A program made the translations under genes and the position numbers. Under the pieces are notes generated by a model that was not told where the DNA came from, did no database searches, and worked only from the letters and a program-made list of their open reading frames with translations. A stretch of DNA of 36,490 nt from positions 1 to 36,490 of the forward strand of contig JAJCZP010000235.1 of the NCBI GenBank assembly GCA_029262315.1. Direction: 5' to 3'. The stretch's first letter is position 1; every line of letters begins with the position of its first letter. Origin of the DNA: Deltaproteobacteria bacterium. GTDB lineage: Bacteria; Desulfobacterota; Binatia; UTPRO1. Shown piece after piece: positions 16,941 to 23,966 of this stretch.

Positions 16941-18995
16941 TTAGTCGGCCTTGCCTTTGAACTCGGTCGGCGTGTTCGTCTGGAACTGATCCGCCGAGTA
17001 GGTCGCTTCCCAGCACCGGTCGGCCCCGACGTGCAGCTGCACACGGATCGGCAGGCTCATCGGCAATGGCGGCACGATCAGGTTCTCGCCTCGTCCCTTG
17101 ATGAGAACCTTCGCCCTGCCCTCGTCGCCGAGCTTCATGACGATGCGCTCGATCCCTGCAACCGTGCGATCGCGATCGAGATACCGGAGCCCACGTTTGC
17201 CGCGCAGCCAGCAAGGCTTGCCCCGGCACGCGCCTCCGGGCGGTACGACCGTGGCGAGAGTCGTCATCGGCGTGGGCCCTGATTCGTCGTAGATACACAG
17301 AGTATAGGCATCGGTCGTGAGCGGGTCGCCGAGATCGGCCTCGATGGTCTCTTCGCCGCGCACCCACTTCCACGCGAAGCCGTCGCGACGATCCGGGGTA
17401 CGGTCGCGAATACGGAGGTTCGTGCGCGAGGGCGCCGTCGACTGCTTACAGCTCGTACGCGGCACCGTCAGACACCCCACGCTTGGATCGCAACTCTGAC
17501 ACGCGGGACACACGACGGGAGCACCACCGCACACGCCTGCGGCACACGCGTCGCCGATAGTACAACTGCTGCTGTCGTCACATGCCGTCCCGTCCGGCAC
17601 CACGACGTCCGCGGGGCAGTTGCTCGTAAAACCACCGCAGCTTTCGGGCGCATCGCAGGGCGTCGCTTGCACCCGACAGGTCTCTCCGGCCGGACGGATG
17701 GTGCACATGGTCGAACAACAGGATGTGGTGCCGTTGGCCGGACCCGCATCACACGTTTCGCCAGGATCGAGATTGCCGTCCCCGCAAAATGGCGGCGCGT
17801 CGTAGCGCGCCATCGCCAGCGAGCCGTCGCTGGCTCCAGCTGCCACGATCCTGCCGTCGGGCTGAAGCACGACCGCGCTCGCGACGGCCTCGACGCCAAT
17901 CGTCGTCGTCACGATTCCTCCACCGCCGAAGCTCGAATCGAGCGTCCCATCCGGGAGGTAGTAGGCCAACGCGAAATCCGAACCGCTGACGGTTTCCGCC
18001 GTCCCAACGGCTACGATGCGATCGCCGGGTTGCACGGCCACCGCGGCGACGCCGCTGCTCAACCCGATTGGCGTCGTCACGACCCCGCCGGCACCGAATG
18101 TCGGGTCGAGTGCGCCGTCCGTATCGTAGCGCGCCACGAGAAACGATTCGGGGGGAGTCAGGGATCGACCACCGACGATCACTTTGCCATCGGACTGCAA
18201 TGCCACCGCGCTCGACCGTGCGCTCGTCGGAAGGGTCACCTTTCCGCCAACGCCAAAGCCGGTGTCGAGGTCGCCGTTCACCTCGTAGCGCGCCATCCGC
18301 ACGCTGGGGATCCCGGGACTGAACACGTTCCCGTTGCCGACAGCGACAATCCGTCCATCGGCCTGAAGCGCAAGCGAGGAGATCAGTGATGCCCCGGCGC
18401 CGAGGTCGGTCAACACCTTCCCGTCACCGCTGAAAGACAAGTCCAGCAAGTCGGTAGGGGTGAAGCGCGCCAGCGCGAAGTCGATGCTATCGAGAGCGCC
18501 GTCGGGCCCGCCGCCGCCAGCGAAGATGAAGCTCCCATCGGGTTGGACGCTGATCGCCAAGGGAAGCCCAAAGCGCACGAAGGCGGGAAGCGACCCGAAC
18601 CCGGCACCAAAAGCATTACCAGGATTGCCGTGGACGTCGTAGCGTTGCCCGCCGAAGGTACTCGCGCCTAGAGGACTGACGACAACGCGAGCGACGAGGA
18701 TATCGTCGTCGGCCTCGACCGCGACCGCCGTGCCGCCGGGAAGGACCGCCCCAGCGGTGCCGAAGGTCAAATCCAGAGAACCGTTCGCAAGGTAACGGGC
18801 AACCGCCGTCGTGGCGATGACCACCACCCCGCCATCCGACTGGAGGGCCACGTCGTTGGCGCCGGAGGCAGTGCCGGTAACGACGCCCCCAGCCCCGAAC
18901 GTGGAGTCGAGGGCTCCCGGTGCCGCCAGTGCGGGCAGCCGACTGAGCACAACAATGCTAGCGAGAATGGCGGCGATAGAGACGAAACGGCGCAT
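16941..18995 (-). CDS. secreted delta-60 repeat (beta-propeller) protein with cysteine-rich and C-terminal accessory domain
   Basis: The start at 18995 (MRRFVSIAAILASIVVL) gives a clean signal peptide ending at ALA|A; the frame's upstream start adds fourteen non-signal residues. The 684-residue protein has about seven delta-60 repeats (GALDSTFGAGGVVT, GTLDSSFGGGGIVTTTIG), each paired with a VALQxDGxI strand, which should fold as a beta-propeller. A cysteine-rich segment follows (FCGDGNLDPGETCD, GTACDDSSSCTIGDAC). The last ~165 residues form a domain ending in CWEATYS that matches the accessory domain of the amidohydrolase next door. Probably extracellular or surface-attached. Ligand and function unknown. 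Confidence 0.8.
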   Translation of the reverse strand: MRRFVSIAAILASIVVLSRLPALAAPGALDSTFGAGGVVTGTASGANDVALQSDGGVVVIATTAVARYLANGSLDLTFGTAGAVLPGGTAVAVEADDDILVARVVVSPLGASTFGGQRYDVHGNPGNAFGAGFGSLPAFVRFGLPLAISVQPDGSFIFAGGGGPDGALDSIDFALARFTPTDLLDLSFSGDGKVLTDLGAGASLISSLALQADGRIVAVGNGNVFSPGIPSVRMARYEVNGDLDTGFGVGGKVTLPTSARSSAVALQSDGKVIVGGRSLTPPESFLVARYDTDGALDPTFGAGGVVTTPIGLSSGVAAVAVQPGDRIVAVGTAETVSGSDFALAYYLPDGTLDSSFGGGGIVTTTIGVEAVASAVVLQPDGRIVAAGASDGSLAMARYDAPPFCGDGNLDPGETCDAGPANGTTSCCSTMCTIRPAGETCRVQATPCDAPESCGGFTSNCPADVVVPDGTACDDSSSCTIGDACAAGVCGGAPVVCPACQSCDPSVGCLTVPRTSCKQSTAPSRTNLRIRDRTPDRRDGFAWKWVRGEETIEADLGDPLTTDAYTLCIYDESGPTPMTTLATVVPPGGACRGKPCWLRGKRGLRYLDRDRTVAGIERIVMKLGDEGRAKVLIKGRGENLIVPPLPMSLPIRVQLHVGADRCWEATYSADQFQTNTPTEFKGKAD

Positions 18996-19133
18996 CAAGG
19001 GCACCTCGGTAAAAGGACGCCAGACTTTCGCAGGCACCAGCCCTCGAAGTCAAGCGTTCTCTTGCGCTCACGAGGACGCCAGCCCGCAAGGTCGCACGGA
19101 TCTCGGCGGACAGCCTTGCCGAGGGGACGTGCG

Positions 19134-19158
19134 CGGCGCCCTGAGGCCCCCGGCGCCG
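19134..19158 (-). terminator. hairpin downstream of the OYE operon
   Basis: CGGCGCC (19134-19140) pairs with GGCGCCG (19152-19158) over an 11-base loop, 42 bases past the stop of the flavoenzyme gene. It lies between two minus-strand genes, so it may end the upstream operon. No T-run is seen. Confidence 0.4.
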
Positions 19159-19199
19159 AGGACCGCCGGAGCTGCCGGCATCGGAGGCGCGCGGCTTCG

Positions 19200-20435
19200 C
19201 TACCGGCCGTCCGGGATTCCAGTCGCCCCCGGGCTGAAATTGTCCGGCTCCAGCACACAGTGAATGCCACCCGCGGCGTCGATCAGCGTGGCGCAACGGT
19301 TGCAGTGCGTGCAGCCGTTTACGTACCCGGCGTCGGCCACAGCATGCTTCGGGAAGTCGGGATCGTAGAGCAAGCCCCGACCAAGCTGAATGAAATCAAA
19401 GCCCTCGGCCATGAGCGTGCCGATGCTCGCGCTCGTGCAGACCCCGCCGATGTAACACACGCCACACGTCACCCGATCGCGCACCCGCTTGGCCGGCTCG
19501 AGAAAGTAGGTCTCCTCATAGGGGTACTCACGAAACATCCGTTTGCCCGCCAGTCGCATCCCGAACCGCATGAAAGCGCTCTTCTCGTGCTCGAGAAGCC
19601 CCTGCAGCAGGCTAGCCCCCCGAAAGAGAAGCATCGGGTTCATGCTGCTAGTCCCGCCGCTGCAGATAATCGCGTCGATGCCCCCCGCCTCGAGGAGCGC
19701 CGCGATCTCGGGCGCGTCATCGTAGGTGATCCCTCCACGCACGCCGTCGCTCATGCTGATCTTGCCCAGCAGCGGAAAGTCGTCCCCGACGGCGGTACGC
19801 ACAGCGGCCAGCACCTCGAGGCCAAAGCGCATGCGATTGGTCAGCGAGCCTCCGTACTTATCGGTTCGTCGGTTCGTGCGCGGACTGATGAACTGGCTGA
19901 TCGCATAGCCATGGCCGAAGTGAATCTCGATGGCGTCGAAGCCTGCCGATTTCATGAAGGCGGCGGCCCGCGCGAAGGTCTCCACCCGAGCACGGATCTC
20001 GCGCTGTGACAGCGTCCCGGCGAACGGCATCCCGGCGGTGAGCCCGAGCGCGTTGATGGCACGCGACGGCCCGAGCGGCCGCCGTCCCGTAAATTCACGA
20101 TTCTTCGTGAAGTTGCCGCAATGGCCGAGCTGCCCCGAGACACGAGCGCCCGTCGCCTGCACCGTCCGGATCAACCGTTCGAGCGCCGGCCGGATTCCTT
20201 CGTGCATGTGCATCATGTGCTCGTGGATGCGGCCATCGGCTTCCGCCGCGCAGTACGCCAGTGTCGTCATCGCGATGCCCCCCTCCCCCACGCGCTGGTG
20301 AAGACGGAGCAGATCCTCGCTGGGCATGCCTCCGGGGCTCTTCCCTTCGAAGGTCGCCGCCTTGATCAAGCGGTTGCGGAGCGTCAGACCATTGAGCCTC
20401 GCCTCGCTGAAGCATCGCTGGAGCGGATCTGCCAT
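19200..20435 (-). CDS. Old Yellow Enzyme-family FMN oxidoreductase
   Basis: Start ATG 20435 (MADPLQRCFSEARLNG) puts the usual LxNRLIKAATFE strand at residues 18-30; upstream codons look non-coding. The 411-residue TIM barrel has the OYE signature EIHFGHGYAISQFISPRTN (170-188) and RTDKYGGSL (190-198), and QLGHCGN (102-108). The C-terminal GCTHCNRCATLIDAAGGIHC has the cysteine spacing of the Fe-S cluster of 2,4-dienoyl-CoA reductase-type members. The FAD/NAD domain of those enzymes is absent. It probably reduces an activated C=C bond using FMN. It is the last gene of a three-gene operon with a DUF7064/7065-like protein and an alpha/beta hydrolase, 82 bases after the preceding stop. Confidence 0.85.
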   Translation of the reverse strand: MADPLQRCFSEARLNGLTLRNRLIKAATFEGKSPGGMPSEDLLRLHQRVGEGGIAMTTLAYCAAEADGRIHEHMMHMHEGIRPALERLIRTVQATGARVSGQLGHCGNFTKNREFTGRRPLGPSRAINALGLTAGMPFAGTLSQREIRARVETFARAAAFMKSAGFDAIEIHFGHGYAISQFISPRTNRRTDKYGGSLTNRMRFGLEVLAAVRTAVGDDFPLLGKISMSDGVRGGITYDDAPEIAALLEAGGIDAIICSGGTSSMNPMLLFRGASLLQGLLEHEKSAFMRFGMRLAGKRMFREYPYEETYFLEPAKRVRDRVTCGVCYIGGVCTSASIGTLMAEGFDFIQLGRGLLYDPDFPKHAVADAGYVNGCTHCNRCATLIDAAGGIHCVLEPDNFSPGATGIPDGR

Positions 20436-20517
20436 CGCCTGTCGATACCGTCCCATCGGGGCGGGACGCAAACGTCGGGAAGCCAGCCCGCGCGCACCCG
20501 CCACGCATTCGTGCCAT

Positions 20518-21636
20518 TTATGGCGCGGGGTCGAAGAACTCCTTGAAGCCATAGCGGTCATTCGGGCCGATGTGGATCTGCTCGAGCACCCCGATACCGC
20601 GTTGGTCGCCGCTGGTGGCGATGACTACTTGCTGGACGTGCAGGTTCTCGAACGCCATCTCGTCGAGATCAGCGCATGTCCATTTCTCGCCGCCGATCGC
20701 GAGCTCGCCCTTCCAGCGGCCGTGCGACCACTCCGGATGCTGATAGCCGATACCTTTCATGCGGAAACACAAGATCGGTTCGAGGTGAATCTCCTCGCGT
20801 TGACCCCGATCGGTCAACAGCGTCAGATCCGCGGCGCTGGCGCGACGCGTTCCGGAGACGAAGGTGAGCCGGTGGTCACCACCCGCCAGGATCTGGGTGC
20901 CTGGATCCTCGGTGCCGGGGATGTCCGCCGGGTCGTCGTAGGTCGGGCAGATCATGCCATCAAAGTGCCAGGGAATCCCAAGCTCGTTCTCGAAGCACCC
21001 CATGTGTGTGCAGCGATCGTGCCATTGGAGCGGCGCCCAGATGAACGAGATGCCGCCGAACTCCGCAGGGGCGCCGGTCGGTGCGGGATCGCCCACCGGC
21101 CGTACGCCCCAGCTGCGATCCTTCGTGCCGAAGACGCGATCCTTGTCGATGCGAAGCGAACGCCCCTCGTAGCGAAGCTCGCCCTCCCAACGACCGAACT
21201 GATTGAACCGTGTCGCCTGCATGCGACCCACGCGGCGGCGCAACAGCTGGTGCCCCTCCTCGACGTTGGCCGTACGCGGTATCCATTGCAGCTCGCCGGC
21301 AATGCCGGTCTCGTTGTCGTCGAGCGTCACGCGAAGGCGTCTCATCGGCTCTTGAATCTCGAGGTTCCAGGGGCCCACGCGAAGATCACTCGGCTCGGCC
21401 GAAGCGCGCCGCGAGCCGTGAAACGCATGTTGCTCGCCGTCGACGACCAACGAGAGATGGCAGTCGAAGATACCGAGGTTCGGGTACAGGCCCGCGCCGA
21501 TGCCGAAGTAAAACGCGCCATCGTCCTGATAACCGTTGAACCAGTAGCGATCGTAGAAGTTCCGGTCGCTCGTGGCCGGATGCGCCACGGGCTCTGACGT
21601 CTGATGGATGGGGTAGTCGTCCATTTTCGAGAGCAT
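20518..21636 (-). CDS. DUF7064/DUF7065-like protein (CrtC/AttH-like fold suspected)
   Basis: ATG 21636 immediately follows the TGA of the hydrolase gene, and GGAAGGAGA in that gene's end is its ribosome site. The 372-residue protein has DRNFYDRYWFNGYQDDG near the start, then YFGIGAGLYPN, SRRASAEP, VGPWNLEI, TRFNQFGRWEG and DRSWGVRP. From memory these are marks of the DUF7064/DUF7065 family, related in fold to CrtC/AttH hydratase-like lipocalin pairs and common in actinobacterial and deltaproteobacterial lipid or steroid gene clusters. No signal peptide is seen. Family members lack a proven activity. The operon context with OYE and hydrolase suggests action on a hydrophobic substrate. Confidence 0.6.
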   Translation of the reverse strand: MLSKMDDYPIHQTSEPVAHPATSDRNFYDRYWFNGYQDDGAFYFGIGAGLYPNLGIFDCHLSLVVDGEQHAFHGSRRASAEPSDLRVGPWNLEIQEPMRRLRVTLDDNETGIAGELQWIPRTANVEEGHQLLRRRVGRMQATRFNQFGRWEGELRYEGRSLRIDKDRVFGTKDRSWGVRPVGDPAPTGAPAEFGGISFIWAPLQWHDRCTHMGCFENELGIPWHFDGMICPTYDDPADIPGTEDPGTQILAGGDHRLTFVSGTRRASAADLTLLTDRGQREEIHLEPILCFRMKGIGYQHPEWSHGRWKGELAIGGEKWTCADLDEMAFENLHVQQVVIATSGDQRGIGVLEQIHIGPNDRYGFKEFFDPAP

Positions 21637-22482
21637 TCAGTCTCCTTCCGCGTGCGTCAGGAATCGCATCACCTCATCGGCGAACAACTCTGGCGCCTCG
21701 ACGCTCATCGCGTGCCCGACCCCAGGCACAACAACCTTGGTTGCTCTAGGAATCCGACGCGCCATCAACTCCGCGTCATCCAGGTAGTGCACATCGCGCT
21801 CGCCAACCAGAATCAGCGTCGGGGCCTGGATGCGATCGAGCTCGTCAACCATAGAGGGACGGTCGATGGTGACACGATAGCAGCCGCTGAAGCCGTGCGG
21901 CGTCGCCTTCGCCGCCGCCGTCTCGAAGGGGCCGTTCGGCCCGTCCGTCTCGGCGACCCCCTTGAAAAGAGACCCGCCGAAGTAAAACCGATAGGCGGCC
22001 TCGAGCCCCTCGCCCGCGAGCACGTGCTCCACAACCCTGGCGCGCTCGACAATCTCGTCCGGCAGCCGCGAGGCCATCGCCGACGCGAGGACGAGCCGCT
22101 CCACTCGTTCCGGCCAGCGCGTCGCGAACCGCAGCGCGGTCGCAGCGCCCATGGAAAAGCCCAGGATCCGCGCGGTCTCGATCCCGAGATCGTCCAGCAC
22201 CCCACGAAGATCCTCGGCAAAGGCGTCAATCGTATAGGGATCATCCTGACCGACATCTGGCACCGGGTGATCGGAGTCGCCGCTGCCCCGTTGATCGAAC
22301 GTCGTCAGCCGATGCCCTGCCGCGAAACGCGCCCGTTGTGGCGCCCACATCGTTCGGTCCACCGCGAAGGCATGACAGCAGACGAGTGCGGGACCGTCCC
22401 CCCAGCTCTCGTGGACGATCCGCACACCACCAACGTTGGCCTCACCGCGCGCGCCGCATTCGGTGTCGCGTTGCCTACTCAA
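21637..22482 (-). CDS. alpha/beta hydrolase
   Basis: The product has the alpha/beta hydrolase order of motifs: GDGPALVCCHAFAVD (oxyanion strand), DQRGSGDSD, nucleophile elbow GFSMGAATA, acid D in LVGERDVHYLDD, and catalytic His in GVGHAMSVEAP. The length of up to 281 residues is normal. The first codon at 22482 is TTG; a GTG at 22425 is a reasonable alternative, leaving the fold complete (GGVRIVHESW). It is probably a cytosolic esterase, lactonase or C-C hydrolase; the sequence does not fix the substrate. It is the first gene of the operon with the DUF7064/7065-like protein (stop and start directly adjacent) and the OYE enzyme. It diverges from the pirin gene. Confidence 0.8.
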   Translation of the reverse strand: MSRQRDTECGARGEANVGGVRIVHESWGDGPALVCCHAFAVDRTMWAPQRARFAAGHRLTTFDQRGSGDSDHPVPDVGQDDPYTIDAFAEDLRGVLDDLGIETARILGFSMGAATALRFATRWPERVERLVLASAMASRLPDEIVERARVVEHVLAGEGLEAAYRFYFGGSLFKGVAETDGPNGPFETAAAKATPHGFSGCYRVTIDRPSMVDELDRIQAPTLILVGERDVHYLDDAELMARRIPRATKVVVPGVGHAMSVEAPELFADEVMRFLTHAEGD

Positions 22483-22555
22483 CGCATTGGTCCTGGCGTG
22501 GCTCGGTCATGCTGGGGGCACTATCACGATCGCCCAGCTGCGCTACCTTTGAGAC

Positions 22556-23251
22556 ATGATCGTCACCCGGCGCGCTTCCGAGCGCGGTCATGCCGAACAC
22601 GGCTGGCTCCATACCTGCCACACCTTCTCGTTCGCCGAGTACCACGACCCGGCGTGGATGGGATTCGGCGCCCTGCGCGTCCTGAACCACGACCGCATCG
22701 AGCCGGGACGCGGTTTCGGCGAACACGGCCACCGCGACATGGAAATCGTCACGTACGTGCTGAACGGCGTGCTCGAACACCGCGACGACATGGGCAACGC
22801 GTCGCAGATCCGCCCCGGCGAAGTGCAGCTCATGTCGGCAGGGACCGGCGTGCGGCACAGTGAGTTCAACGGGTCGGCGACCGCGCGAACGGAGCTGCTC
22901 CAGATCTGGATCGTCCCCGCCTTGACGGGCTCGGCTCCGCGTTACGAGCAGCGTGCGTTCCCTCCGAATCCCGGTGCTGATTTTCGCGTACTGGTTTCGC
23001 CCGACGGACGGGACGGATCGCTCACCATCGGGCAGGACGCCTGCATGCTGCGCGCGATGCCGGACGCCGGTGCTCAGGCGCAATGGAAGGTGGAGCCTGA
23101 GCGCCGGGCCTGGCTGCACGTCGTCCGGGGACGAGTGCGGGTGGGCGACGGCCCCCTCGGCCCCGCGGACGCCATCGGCATCACCGGCCCAGCGACGGTG
23201 ACCGTCGCGGCGGACGATCCCAGCGAAGTTCTGCTATTTGACGTACCCTGA
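22556..23251 (+). CDS. pirin family protein (YhhW-like)
   Basis: The 231-residue bicupin matches pirin along its length: GWLHTCHTFSFAEYHDPAWMGFG, GRGFGEHGHRDMEIVTYVLNG and HSEFNGS. The predicted metal ligands fall at H57, H59, H101 and E103, the same positions as in Escherichia coli YhhW, a quercetinase-type pirin. Members are cytosolic metal-binding proteins, some with quercetin 2,3-dioxygenase activity, others stress-linked. The start ATG 22556 gives the canonical MIVTRRASERG N-terminus. The nitroreductase gene follows 24 bases later on the same strand, so they are probably co-transcribed, a common pairing for redox or stress functions. Confidence 0.9.
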   Translation: MIVTRRASERGHAEHGWLHTCHTFSFAEYHDPAWMGFGALRVLNHDRIEPGRGFGEHGHRDMEIVTYVLNGVLEHRDDMGNASQIRPGEVQLMSAGTGVRHSEFNGSATARTELLQIWIVPALTGSAPRYEQRAFPPNPGADFRVLVSPDGRDGSLTIGQDACMLRAMPDAGAQAQWKVEPERRAWLHVVRGRVRVGDGPLGPADAIGITGPATVTVAADDPSEVLLFDVP

Positions 23252-23275
23252 CACCGAACGAGAGGAGCCGCAGCC

Positions 23276-23899
23276 ATGCCGAAGGACGCCGTCACCGACC
23301 ATCCCGTCAATACACTGCTCGCCACGCGCTGGAGCCCGTACGCCTTTGCCGACCAGCGCGTCACCTCCGACGATCTGCGCGCGCTCTTCGAGGCGGCGCG
23401 CTGGGCGCCGTCCTCCTACAACGAACAGCCGTGGACCTACGTCGTCGCGTCCCGACACGACGCACCCGACGAGTTCGTGCGCCTGCTCTCGTGCCTCAAC
23501 GACGGCAATCAGACATGGGCCCGGCATGCCTCGGTGCTGGCGCTCGGCGTGGTGACGCTGCGCTTCACGCGCAACGACAAGCCAAACGTAGCCGCCCAGC
23601 ACGATCTCGGGCTCGCGGCCGGCAACATCAGCGTCGAGGCGACGGCACGTGGCCTCGTCGTGCACCAGATGATCGGCATCCTGCCCGACCGGGCACGCGA
23701 CGTCTATGCGATTCCCGAGGGTTCGGAGGCACTCACCGGGCTCGCCATCGGCTACCCCGGCGACGCACAGACCCTCCCCGAGGGCCTGCGTGAACGCGAC
23801 CTGGCGCCACGCAAGCGCAAGCCCCTCAGCGCGTTCGTGTTCGCGGAGCGCTGGGGCCGATCCGCACCCCTGGTCGTACCCCGCGACAAGTCTTCCTGA
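23276..23899 (+). CDS. nitroreductase family protein
   Basis: ATG 23276 follows a GAGAGGAG site. The 207-residue protein has the FMN-binding N-terminus (LLATRWSPYAFAD), the family motif EAARWAPSSYNEQPW, and AAQHDLGLAAGNISVEATARGL in the second half of the fold. Members are FMN dimers that reduce nitro-, quinone or flavin substrates with NAD(P)H in the cytosol. The length is that of a single-domain enzyme. It follows pirin closely, which suggests a shared role in detoxification or redox balance. The actual substrate is not predictable. Confidence 0.85.
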   Translation: MPKDAVTDHPVNTLLATRWSPYAFADQRVTSDDLRALFEAARWAPSSYNEQPWTYVVASRHDAPDEFVRLLSCLNDGNQTWARHASVLALGVVTLRFTRNDKPNVAAQHDLGLAAGNISVEATARGLVVHQMIGILPDRARDVYAIPEGSEALTGLAIGYPGDAQTLPEGLRERDLAPRKRKPLSAFVFAERWGRSAPLVVPRDKSS

Positions 23900-23966
23900 C
23901 GCGCGCCGTGCGCCGCGGGAGTGGTCGACATCGGAGACCTCCGTGCCGCCGTCTACCGCCTGGCGA

